Assembly: GCF_907164575.1 (NCBI RefSeq)
Contig: NZ_CAJQYY010000009.1
Coordinates: 62,001 to 126,000 of the forward strand
Length of the DNA stretch: 64,000 nt
Direction: 5' to 3'
DNA from: Paraburkholderia gardini
GTDB taxonomy: Bacteria; Pseudomonadota; Gammaproteobacteria; Burkholderiales; Burkholderiaceae
Position numbers and translations under genes: made by a program
The notes under the pieces: model-generated
What the model was told of the DNA's origin: nothing
What the model saw: only the letters and a program-made list of their open reading frames with translations
Databases searched by the model: none
Shown: in pieces, positions 25,992 through 33,990 of the stretch
Layout: each line of letters starts with the position of its first letter
Numbering within the stretch: the first letter of the stretch is position 1

Positions 25992-27527
25992 TTATAAAAG
26001 CGCGAACGCGCGCCGGTACTGGATCGCTTCCGCGATCTGGCCCGCATCCGGCATGTCGGCGTCAGCCAGGTCGGCGATCGTGCGCGCCACTTTCAGGACA
26101 CGGTAATAGGCGCGCGCAGACCAGCCAAAACGTTCGCCAGCCTCGCGCAATAACGCCTCGCCCGCCGCGCCCGGCCGGCAGACCTGATCGGCTTCGCGAC
26201 CACTCAGTTCACGGTTGGTCTTGCCCTGCCGGCGTAGTTGCCGGTCGCGTGCCGCGCTCACCCGTTCCGCGATCATCGCACTCGTTTCGGCGGGTTCCGC
26301 GGCGCGGGCGGACAACTCGGCAGGTGTCAGCGCGGGGATCTCGATCTGGATGTCGATCCGGTCGAGTAGCGGCCCCGACAGCTTGCGCAAATAGCGCCCG
26401 GCGATTTCGGGCGTGCAGCGGCAGCGACCGTTCGGATCGCCGCGCCAGCCGCACGGGCACGGATTCATCGCGGCAATCAGCTGGCAGGCCGCCGGAAAAT
26501 CCGCCTGCAACGCGGCGCGCGAAATCGTGATGCGCCCGGCTTCAAGCGGTTCACGCAGCGTTTCCAATACGTGGCGATCGAACTCGGGAATCTCATCGAG
26601 GAACAGCACGCCGAGATGCGACAGCGTGATTTCGCCGGGTTGCGGCGGATTGCGTCCGCCAACAAGTGCGGCCGCGCTCGAAGAGTGATGCGGCGCGCGA
26701 AACGGGCGCTTGCGCCAGTGGGCCGGCGAAAATCCGGAAGCGCTTGCTGAAAGCAGCGCGGCGGAAGCGAGTGCCTCGTCATCGGTCATGGGCGGCAACA
26801 GGCTCGGCAGGCGCGCGGCCAGCATCGATTTGCCCGCGCCTGGAGGGCCCACCATCAGGACGTGATGGCCACCCGCCGCCGCGACCTCGAGTGCGCGTCG
26901 CGCGCCGCGCTGGCCGATCACTTCCGCCATGTCCGGATACGCGGCGGCCTCGCCGGGCAGCACTTCAGGCACAAGCACCGGCGACAGCCGCTGATCCGGC
27001 TCACCGGCCAGATGGGCACAGAGCGAGGGCAGGTCGTGCGCACCATAGACATCGACGCCCGGCACGAGCGCCGCCTCGTTTGCGCTGCCCGCCGGCAAAT
27101 ACAGCTCGGGCGTGCGTTCCGACTGCGCGCCCGCGCGCGCCGTGCCGCACGCCATGGCGAATGCGCCTCGCATCGGCCGTAACGCCCCGGTGAGCGAGAG
27201 TTCGCCCGCGAACTCGCGCTGGTTCAGGGAATCGACGGGAATCTGTCCGCTCGCCGCGAGAATGCCGAGCGCAATCGGCAGGTCGAAGCGGCCGGACTCC
27301 TTGGGAAGATCGGCGGGCGCCAGATTGACGGTGATGCGCCGGACGGGAAAGTCGAAGTTGCAGTTCTGCAGCGCGGCGCGCACGCGTTCGCGGCTTTCGC
27401 GCACTTCGAGGTCGGGCAGGCCGACGATGGAAAATGAGGGTAATCCGTTGGCGAGGTGAACCTCGACTGTTACTTCGGGCGCGCGGCCAGAGGCCGGCGC
27501 GCGACTGCGCACCACGGCAAGCGACAT
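25992..27527 (-). CDS. comM: ComM/YifB family Mg-chelatase-like AAA+ ATPase
   Basis: 511 residues. An N-terminal Lon-protease-like domain (VEVHLANGLPSFSIVGLPDLEVRESRERVRAAL) is followed by the Mg-chelatase AAA+ module: VGPPGAGKSM (Walker A), FRAPHHSSS, GVLFLDEIPEF (Walker B) and a C-terminal domain with a four-cysteine zinc-like cluster (NPCPCGWRGDPNGRCRC). In Vibrio and others ComM is a helicase that extends branch migration of incoming DNA during natural transformation. It is the single full-length gene here; ubiK follows further upstream on the same strand. Confidence 0.94.
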   Translation of the reverse strand: MSLAVVRSRAPASGRAPEVTVEVHLANGLPSFSIVGLPDLEVRESRERVRAALQNCNFDFPVRRITVNLAPADLPKESGRFDLPIALGILAASGQIPVDSLNQREFAGELSLTGALRPMRGAFAMACGTARAGAQSERTPELYLPAGSANEAALVPGVDVYGAHDLPSLCAHLAGEPDQRLSPVLVPEVLPGEAAAYPDMAEVIGQRGARRALEVAAAGGHHVLMVGPPGAGKSMLAARLPSLLPPMTDDEALASAALLSASASGFSPAHWRKRPFRAPHHSSSAAALVGGRNPPQPGEITLSHLGVLFLDEIPEFDRHVLETLREPLEAGRITISRAALQADFPAACQLIAAMNPCPCGWRGDPNGRCRCTPEIAGRYLRKLSGPLLDRIDIQIEIPALTPAELSARAAEPAETSAMIAERVSAARDRQLRRQGKTNRELSGREADQVCRPGAAGEALLREAGERFGWSARAYYRVLKVARTIADLADADMPDAGQIAEAIQYRRAFALL

Positions 27528-27653
27528 GTTTTCTCCCCGTCAGGCGGCGCGCCTTGCGCGCATCCGCCATCTGAAACGCTAAAACGCTAATGCTGGTGAG
27601 ACGACGCGGCGCGCTTGCCGGTGATGCTCAATCCAGTTCAGTTCACGCCATGT

Positions 27654-27908
27654 TCACGGTGTCTGTGTGACCGGCAGCTTCTGTTCGAGCTCGGCCACGC
27701 GGCGCTCCAGCTCTTCCAGGCGGGCGCGCGTGCGTACCAGCACCTGGGTTTGCGTGTCGAATTCTTCGCGCGTGACGAGATCCAGCTTCGAAAAGCCTTG
27801 CGACAGCATCGCCTTCACGTTCCTTTCAACGTCCTTCGCCGGCGAGTTCTTCAGCAGGTCGCTCATTCGCGCCTGGAAATCGTTGAAGACGTCGTTCGGT
27901 TGTTTCAT
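27654..27908 (-). CDS. ubiK: Ubiquinone biosynthesis accessory factor UbiK
   Basis: 84 residues; start ATG 27908 (minus) with GGGGA upstream. An N-terminal region (MKQPNDVFNDFQARMSDLLKNSPAKD) is followed by a C-terminal coiled coil rich in Arg/Glu (RTRARLEELERRVAELEQKL), typical of the UbiK/YqiC (BMFP) family. UbiK assists the cytosolic Ubi complex with UbiJ. The NtrC-type dyad at 27925-27941 lies just ahead of its start, so a nitrogen regulator bound there could interfere with its expression. Confidence 0.9.
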   Translation of the reverse strand: MKQPNDVFNDFQARMSDLLKNSPAKDVERNVKAMLSQGFSKLDLVTREEFDTQTQVLVRTRARLEELERRVAELEQKLPVTQTP

Positions 27909-27924
27909 ATGTGTTCCCCTTGGT

Positions 27925-27941
27925 TGCACAAAAAATGTGCA
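27925..27941. promoter_or_regulatory. NtrC-type binding site
   Basis: TGCACA-AAAAA-TGTGCA, a perfect 17-bp dyad of the NtrC form (TGCAC...N5...GTGCA). It lies about 233 bases upstream of the -24 box of glnK, a normal enhancer distance. The gap of 405 bases between ubiK and glnK otherwise has a half-site-like TGCATGTGCA near 27989 and no coding frame. Confidence 0.75.
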
Positions 27942-28173
27942 TGAGTCGTTACGTCTGTGCCCTTCGATGACTGATGGTCGAATGTGGTGCATGTGCAGTC
28001 TCGCCTCCTGACTGGATGTGCGCCTTTGGTGCGGTCCGGTCCGTAGAGCCTGCGGACACTCTAGCAACGATCTACCGCTCGCGCCACCGTGGCCCCACAA
28101 CGTTGGCTGTCCGGCCAGGGAAGCGGCGCGCAAACGTTCTGCGCGCGGCCGCGATGTTCTCCGCATTTCAACA

Positions 28174-28189
28174 TGGCATGCGAGTTGCT
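28174..28189 (+). promoter_or_regulatory. Sigma-54 promoter of glnK-amtB
   Basis: TGGCAT (28174-28179), GCGAG, TTGCT (28185-28189): RpoN -24/-12 elements with five bases between, one change from consensus in the -24 box. The downstream leader is about 115 bases. An upstream NtrC dyad and the nitrogen genes downstream support it. Confidence 0.82.
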
Positions 28190-28262
28190 CTTACTGCCCC
28201 GCGCGCTCTGCCGGGCAGATTTGCCGGTGGCGCATCGACGCAGTTTCGGGAGTGCCCGCTAG

Positions 28263-28652
<390 letters not shown>

Positions 28653-28681
28653 CAAAAAAACAGCGACAAGAGGAAATAGAG

Positions 28682-30172
28682 ATGCGCAAATTATTGATGT
28701 CCTTGCTGGTGGCCGGCTCGCTGATGGCGGGTGGAATCGGGGCCGCCCTCGCGGACGATGCGTCCGCGCCCGCAGCAGCATCGGCTGTCGCTTCGGATAC
28801 GACGGCCGCCGCGCCGGCTCCGGACGCTTCGGCCGCGCCCCCAGCAGAAGCATCCGCCGCACCCGCAGCCGATGCTTCCGCCGCACCGGCGCCGGCCGCC
28901 GCTTCTGACGCTGCTCCGGCAGCACCGAGCGCACCGTTCTCGGTCGATTCGTCGAAGATCAACTCGGGCGATACCGCCTGGATGCTGACCTCCACCGCGC
29001 TCGTGCTGTTCATGACGATCCCGGGCCTGGCGCTGTTCTACGGCGGCATGGTCCGCAAGAAGAACGTGCTCGCGACGCTGATGCAAAGCTTCGCGATCAC
29101 CTGCGTCGTGACGATCGTCTGGACCGTCGTCGGCTACAGCCTCGCGTTCACGCCGGGCGGCTCGTTCCTGGGTGGTTTCTCGCGCGTGTTTCTCACGGGC
29201 ATGAACTACATCAAGGGCGACAAGGCCACGACGCTGACAGTCAGCCATCTGGCGCCGACGATCCCCGAAACGGTCTATTTCGTCTATCAGATGACGTTCG
29301 CGATCATCACGCCGGCACTGATCACGGGCGCCTTCGCAGACCGTATGAAGTTCTCGGCGATGCTCGTGTTCATGACGCTGTGGTCGATCCTCGTCTATTC
29401 GCCGATCGCGCACATGGTCTGGGAACCGACGGGCTGGCTGGCTAGCGCCGGCATCCTTGACTTCGCAGGCGGCACGGTGGTTCACATCAACGCCGGTATC
29501 GCGGGTCTGGTGTGCTGTCTGGTGCTCGGCAAGCGCGTGGGCTACGGCAAGGAAGCCATGGCGCCGCACAACCTGACGCTCACGCTGATCGGTGGCGCCA
29601 TGCTGTGGGTGGGCTGGTTCGGCTTCAACGCAGGTTCGGCAGTGGCGGCTGACGGTCGTGCCGGCTTCGCGATGCTGACGACGCAGGTCGCAACGGCCAT
29701 GGCTGCGCTCAGCTGGATGTTTGCTGAATGGATCGCGAAGGGCAAGCCTTCGGTGCTCGGTATCGTGTCGGGTGCCGTGGCGGGTCTCGTGGCCATTACG
29801 CCGGCATCGGGCTTCGTCGGCGTGACGGGTTCGCTCGTGATCGGTCTGGTGGCTGGCGTGGTCTGTTTCTGGTCGGCAACATGGCTCAAGCACAAGCTCG
29901 GCTACGACGACTCGCTCGACGCGTTCGGCGTGCACTGCGTCGGCGGTATCGTGGGTGCGCTGCTGACGGGTGTGTTCGCGGTCAAGGACATCGGCGGCGC
30001 GGACGGCAGCGTTATTCTGCAAGCCAAGGGCGTTCTGACGACGCTGATCTACAGTGGCGTGATGAGCTACATCCTGCTGAAGATCATCGATATGGTCATC
30101 GGTCTGCGCGTGACGGAAGAAGAAGAACGCGAAGGCCTCGACGTGGTACTGCATGGCGAACACGTGGAATAA
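28682..30172 (+). CDS. amtB: Ammonium transporter
   Basis: 496 residues, about 65 longer than E. coli AmtB. The N-terminus has a signal peptide (1-26), then a stretch of about 55 residues of almost only Ala, Ser, Pro and Asp (several ASAAP units), then the transporter core from about residue 85. The twin histidines appear in AGGTVVHINAG and FGVHCVGGIVG, the former on the pore axis. The core has 11 membrane helices. The Ala/Pro extension would lie in the periplasm. Preceded by AAGAGG and followed by a strong terminator. Confidence 0.95.
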   Translation: MRKLLMSLLVAGSLMAGGIGAALADDASAPAAASAVASDTTAAAPAPDASAAPPAEASAAPAADASAAPAPAAASDAAPAAPSAPFSVDSSKINSGDTAWMLTSTALVLFMTIPGLALFYGGMVRKKNVLATLMQSFAITCVVTIVWTVVGYSLAFTPGGSFLGGFSRVFLTGMNYIKGDKATTLTVSHLAPTIPETVYFVYQMTFAIITPALITGAFADRMKFSAMLVFMTLWSILVYSPIAHMVWEPTGWLASAGILDFAGGTVVHINAGIAGLVCCLVLGKRVGYGKEAMAPHNLTLTLIGGAMLWVGWFGFNAGSAVAADGRAGFAMLTTQVATAMAALSWMFAEWIAKGKPSVLGIVSGAVAGLVAITPASGFVGVTGSLVIGLVAGVVCFWSATWLKHKLGYDDSLDAFGVHCVGGIVGALLTGVFAVKDIGGADGSVILQAKGVLTTLIYSGVMSYILLKIIDMVIGLRVTEEEEREGLDVVLHGEHVE

Positions 30173-30215
30173 CGCGAGAGGTTATTCCGCAAGGAACAGG
30201 CAACAGCGACTTTTG

Positions 30216-30239
30216 GCCCGCCTCACGGCGGGCTTTTTT
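30216..30239 (+). terminator. Rho-independent terminator after amtB
   Basis: GCCCGCC (30216-30222) pairs with GGCGGGC (30227-30233) around a four-base loop, then TTTTTT. Confidence 0.92.
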
Positions 30240-30403
30240 CTTTATCAGACCATTTCCGTTTCATCCCGAAAACAGCACAGACTGCTGGCTATCGATGCGA
30301 TAGCCGGAATGCATCCGCAGCGAAACTTGCGATTGGAGAAACCATCCCCAAATGGGCTGGGCATTTGCTCTACAATCTTTTTTCTCCAGTCTGCGAGTGA
30401 TCA

Positions 30404-31693
30404 ATGGTTCCGCACCTAGTTACGGCGTTAAACGGCCCGCTGCTCGACCTCGAGCGGAAGATCCTCGACGCGACGCCCGCCATCGAACGCTGGTTCCGCC
30501 TCGAATGGCAGGAACATACGCCGCCGTTCTATTGTTCGGTCGATCTGCGCAACGCGGGTTTCAAGCTCGCGCCGGTCGATACGAACCTGTTTCCCGGCGC
30601 CTTCAACAATTTGCCGCAGGAAACGCTGCCGCTCGCCGTGCAGGCCGCGATGGCATCGATCGAAAAGATCTGCCCGGACGCGAAGAACCTGCTCGTGATT
30701 CCCGAGCGTCACACGCGCAACGCGTTTTATCTGGAGAATGTGGCGCGGCTCGCGACGATCATGCGTCAGGCCGGCCTGAACGTGCGCTTCGGCACGCTCG
30801 ATGAAAACGTTGCCGGACCGGTGACGATCGCGTTGTCCGACGGACAGAAGCTCGTGATCGAACCGCTCGAACGCTCGCAGCGTCGCCTCGGACTGAAGAA
30901 TTTCGATCCCTGTTCGATTCTGCTGAACAATGACATGTCAGGCGGCATCCCGCCTGTGCTGGAAAATCTTCACGAACAGTATCTGCTGCCGCCGCTGCAC
31001 GCCGCGTGGGCCGTACGTCGCAAATCGACGCATTTCTCGTGTTATGACGACGTGGCGAAGAAGTTTGCGAAGCTGGTCGAGATCGATCCATGGATGATCA
31101 ACCCGTACTTCGCGCACGTCGAAGGCGTCGATTTTCAGGCGCGCACCGGTGAGGAAGCGCTGGCCGATGCGATCGACGGCGTGCTGAAGAAAATCGCGAA
31201 GAAGTATCGCGAGTACGGCATCACCGAACGGCCGTATGTCGTCATCAAATCGGACGCCGGCACCTATGGCATGGGCGTGATGACCGTGCACGACGCATCG
31301 GAAGTCGCGGCGCTCACCAAGCGCGAGCGCGCGAAGATGGCGACCACGAAAGACGGCCTCGAAGTGCACGACGTGATCGTTCAGGAAGGGGTGTACACGT
31401 TCGAGCGCATCGGCGAGGAAGTCGCGGAGCCGGTCGTGTACATGATCGACCGGTACGTGGTCGGCGGTTTCTATCGTGTGCACGGTAGCCGTGAGCGCGA
31501 CCAGAACCTGAACGCGCCCGGCATGCACTTCGTGCCGCTCGGTTTCGAACACACGGCGCTGCCCGACGCGCACGCCAAACCGGGCGCGGCGCCGCCGAAC
31601 CGCTTCTATATGTACGGCGTGGTCGCGCGGCTCGGGCTGCTGGCCGCATCGGTGGAACTCGAAAAGACGGATCCGGAAGCGATCCAGGTCTAG
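30404..31693 (+). CDS. gshA: Glutamate--cysteine ligase (proteobacterial type)
   Basis: 429 residues. It makes gamma-glutamylcysteine, the first step of glutathione synthesis. The N-terminal LEWQEHTPPFYCSVDLRNAG and NLFPGAFNN define the proteobacterial family that is unrelated in sequence to E. coli GshA, and the central YVVIKSDAGTYGMGVMTV is an ATP-binding loop. The start ATG 30404 lies 28 bases beyond a TACAAT box (30371-30376). gshB follows about 110 bases downstream on the same strand. Confidence 0.93.
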   Translation: MVPHLVTALNGPLLDLERKILDATPAIERWFRLEWQEHTPPFYCSVDLRNAGFKLAPVDTNLFPGAFNNLPQETLPLAVQAAMASIEKICPDAKNLLVIPERHTRNAFYLENVARLATIMRQAGLNVRFGTLDENVAGPVTIALSDGQKLVIEPLERSQRRLGLKNFDPCSILLNNDMSGGIPPVLENLHEQYLLPPLHAAWAVRRKSTHFSCYDDVAKKFAKLVEIDPWMINPYFAHVEGVDFQARTGEEALADAIDGVLKKIAKKYREYGITERPYVVIKSDAGTYGMGVMTVHDASEVAALTKRERAKMATTKDGLEVHDVIVQEGVYTFERIGEEVAEPVVYMIDRYVVGGFYRVHGSRERDQNLNAPGMHFVPLGFEHTALPDAHAKPGAAPPNRFYMYGVVARLGLLAASVELEKTDPEAIQV

Positions 31694-31802
31694 GCTTTCC
31701 ACATGCAGGCGCGCGGCGCGGCAAGCGTCGTCCGCGCGCTTTGAACGATCAACTTGATCGACCTGATCAACGCAACGCCCGCACGGGCGCACCAGGACCT
31801 TC

Positions 31803-32759
31803 ATGGATATTCTCTTTATCGCCGACCCGCTCGACCGCTTCAGGATCTACAAGGATTCGACCTACGCGATGATGGCCGAAGCCGCGCGGCGCGGGCACAC
31901 GCTGCATGCGTGCGAGCCGCAGCATCTGGCGTGGACGGGCGGCGATGTCGAGGCGAATGCGCGGCGCTTTGCGATTGTCGGCGACGGTGCGGATCTGAAG
32001 CGCGACACGTGGTACGCCGCCGATCCGGCCGCGGCACGTTCGCTCAAGAGTTTTGGCGCCGTGATCATGCGCAAGGACCCGCCGTTCGACATGGAATACG
32101 TCACGTCGACGTGGCTGCTGGAACTGGCGGAACGCGGCGGCGCGCGGATCTTCAACAAGCCGCAGTCGATCCGCGATCACTCGGAAAAACTCGCGATCGG
32201 CGAGTTTCCACAATTCGTCGCGCCCACCCTGGTCACGCGCGATCCGGCACGTCTGCGCGCATTTCACGACACACATGGCGACGTGATCCTGAAGCCGCTC
32301 GACGGCATGGGCGGCATGGGCGTGTTCCGTGTGAAGGCGGACGGCATGAACCTCGGCTCGATTATCGAAATGTTGAGCCACGATGGCGCACGCTCGGTGA
32401 TGGCGCAGAAGTTCATCCCCGAGATCAAGACGGGCGACAAACGCATTCTGCTGATCGGCGGCCAGCCGGTGCCGTATTCGCTGGCGCGGATTCCTCAGGG
32501 CAACGAGGTGCGCGGCAATCTGGCGGCTGGCGGGCTGGGCGTCGCGCAGCCGTTGACCGCGCGCGATTCCGAAATCGCCGGTGCGCTCGGCCCGGTGCTC
32601 GCCGCCCGCGGATTGTTGCTGGTCGGACTCGACGCGATCGGCGACTGGCTGACTGAAGTGAACGTTACGAGCCCGACGTGCTTTCGCGAGATCATGGAGC
32701 AGACAGGCTTCGATGTCGCCGGCATGTTCATCGATGCGCTGGAGCGCGCCGCCGGCTGA
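31803..32759 (+). CDS. gshB: Glutathione synthase
   Basis: 318 residues. An ATP-grasp enzyme joining gamma-glutamylcysteine and glycine. MDILFIADPLDRFRIYKDST opens the pre-ATP-grasp domain, ILKPLDGMGGMGVF is the ATP-binding glycine loop, VTSPTCFREI ends the ATP-grasp fold. Length matches E. coli GshB (316). It is followed by the PTS-type genes 148 bases downstream, a neighbourhood common in betaproteobacteria. Confidence 0.95.
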   Translation: MDILFIADPLDRFRIYKDSTYAMMAEAARRGHTLHACEPQHLAWTGGDVEANARRFAIVGDGADLKRDTWYAADPAAARSLKSFGAVIMRKDPPFDMEYVTSTWLLELAERGGARIFNKPQSIRDHSEKLAIGEFPQFVAPTLVTRDPARLRAFHDTHGDVILKPLDGMGGMGVFRVKADGMNLGSIIEMLSHDGARSVMAQKFIPEIKTGDKRILLIGGQPVPYSLARIPQGNEVRGNLAAGGLGVAQPLTARDSEIAGALGPVLAARGLLLVGLDAIGDWLTEVNVTSPTCFREIMEQTGFDVAGMFIDALERAAG

Positions 32760-32907
32760 ACGGCGCGCGGGACGGGCGCGACAGACCCGGCAGGCGGGCG
32801 GCGGAAGGACCGGCGCGTCGCCTGCACGGAGGCGCCGAAAGCGGGAAAATGGTGCTGTTACAATCCCGTTCTCCCGTTCTCAAGCCGTTTTTTGCTGTAA
32901 CACTGAC

Positions 32908-33369
32908 ATGGCTGGCATTCTGATTGTTGCGCATGCTCCGCTCGCCACCGCGCTGCGGGAGTGTATTGCCCACATATATGGCGGCTTGCCCGCCCGCATC
33001 GGCGTGATCGACGTCATGCCCGACTGCGATCCTCCCGAAGTCATCGCGTTCGCGTACGCCGAGATCGAGCGGCTAAGGGAAGACAACGGTGCGCTTGTGT
33101 TGACCGACGTATTCGGCGCGACACCGGCCAACATCGCCGCGCGTCTGGCCACGCTGCCGGATGTGCGCGTGCTGGCGGGCGTCAATCTGCCGATGCTGGT
33201 GCGCGCCGTCTGCTATCGTGCGACGCCTCTCGACACGCTGGTCGACAAGGCAATCGCCGGCGCGACAAAAGGTATTCATACGATTGTTCCGGGTACGCCG
33301 ATACCGGCCGCGGCGAAGGTCGATCCGGTTTGTCTGCCCGTGCAGGTGCCCGGAGCAGATCCCGTCTGA
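32908..33369 (+). CDS. PTS EIIA component, mannose family
   Basis: 153 residues; ATG 32908 begins the family start MAGILIVAHAPLATAL, whose histidine (residue 9) is the phosphorylation site. The protein has the EIIA(Man) fold with DVFGATPANIAARL. No EIIB, EIIC or EIID gene is adjacent, so this is part of a regulatory rather than a transporting PTS: EI and HPr, encoded downstream, would pass phosphate to it. In related bacteria this branch is linked to PHB and carbon control. Confidence 0.9.
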   Translation: MAGILIVAHAPLATALRECIAHIYGGLPARIGVIDVMPDCDPPEVIAFAYAEIERLREDNGALVLTDVFGATPANIAARLATLPDVRVLAGVNLPMLVRAVCYRATPLDTLVDKAIAGATKGIHTIVPGTPIPAAAKVDPVCLPVQVPGADPV

Positions 33370-33423
33370 CCTCGTCACACCCGCTTCATTCCCTCACTTT
33401 CAACCCGCGCTCCGGAAGACCAG

Positions 33424-33693
33424 ATGCTGCAAAAAGAAACGACAATCGTGAACAAGCTTGGCCTGCACGCGCGCGCGTCGGCGAAACTGACGCAACTGGC
33501 GGGTAATTTTCAGGCGGAGATCTGGATGAGCCGCAACGGTCGCCGGATCAACGCGAAGAGCATCATGGGCGTGATGATGCTCGCAGCGGGCATCGGCAGC
33601 ACGGTGACGATCGAAACCGAAGGTTCAGACGAAACCGAGGCAATGGATGCATTGCTGAAACTGATTGCGGACAAGTTCGGCGAAGGTCAATAA
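33424..33693 (+). CDS. ptsH: Phosphocarrier protein HPr
   Basis: 89 residues. VNKLGLHARASAKL carries the His15-equivalent phosphorylation site, and NAKSIMGVMMLA contains the conserved serine (Ser46-equivalent) that HPr kinase can modify. It accepts phosphate from EI and passes it to EIIA proteins. A terminator-like hairpin 44 bases downstream separates it from ptsI. Confidence 0.95.
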   Translation: MLQKETTIVNKLGLHARASAKLTQLAGNFQAEIWMSRNGRRINAKSIMGVMMLAAGIGSTVTIETEGSDETEAMDALLKLIADKFGEGQ

Positions 33694-33736
33694 TCCGCGC
33701 GATTTGCTGGCATTGACCGGACAGCTACAGGAAAAC

Positions 33737-33761
33737 GCCGCGTTTTGACGCGGCTTTTTTT
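33737..33761 (+). terminator. Rho-independent terminator between ptsH and ptsI
   Basis: GCCGCG (33737-33742) pairs with CGCGGC (33749-33754) around a six-base loop, then TTTTTTT. It should reduce read-through from EIIA-ptsH into ptsI. Confidence 0.85.
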
Positions 33762-33919
33762 GGCCCGCCACAATCGGCCATCGCCTCGTGACATCACGAA
33801 TATCGCCGATGTGTGGCACGATCAGCCTGCCCTGCCGGTTTTCAGAAAGACGCGCGTCAGATCGTTTACGAAGATTCAGTATTGCTGCACTGCACGCAGT
33901 CATCTGAAGGTGCGGAATT

Positions 33920-33925
33920 TATAAT
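33920..33925 (+). promoter_or_regulatory. -10 element (TATAAT) for ptsI
   Basis: TATAAT 66 bases before the ptsI GTG and downstream of the ptsH terminator. No clear -35 was seen. It suggests ptsI has its own promoter. Confidence 0.5.
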
Positions 33926-33990
33926 GAACCTCGGGGTCTGAGAGCATTGCAGCGGTTTGCCGCGGCATCACACAACTAGAGGAGGTGCGC

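Noticed and set aside
25972..25998. Promoter TTGACA-N15-TATAAA reading into comM antisense
   Set aside because: The boxes look good but the spacer is 15 bases, and the second box lies at the end of comM. No gene follows on that strand. Noted only in the island description.
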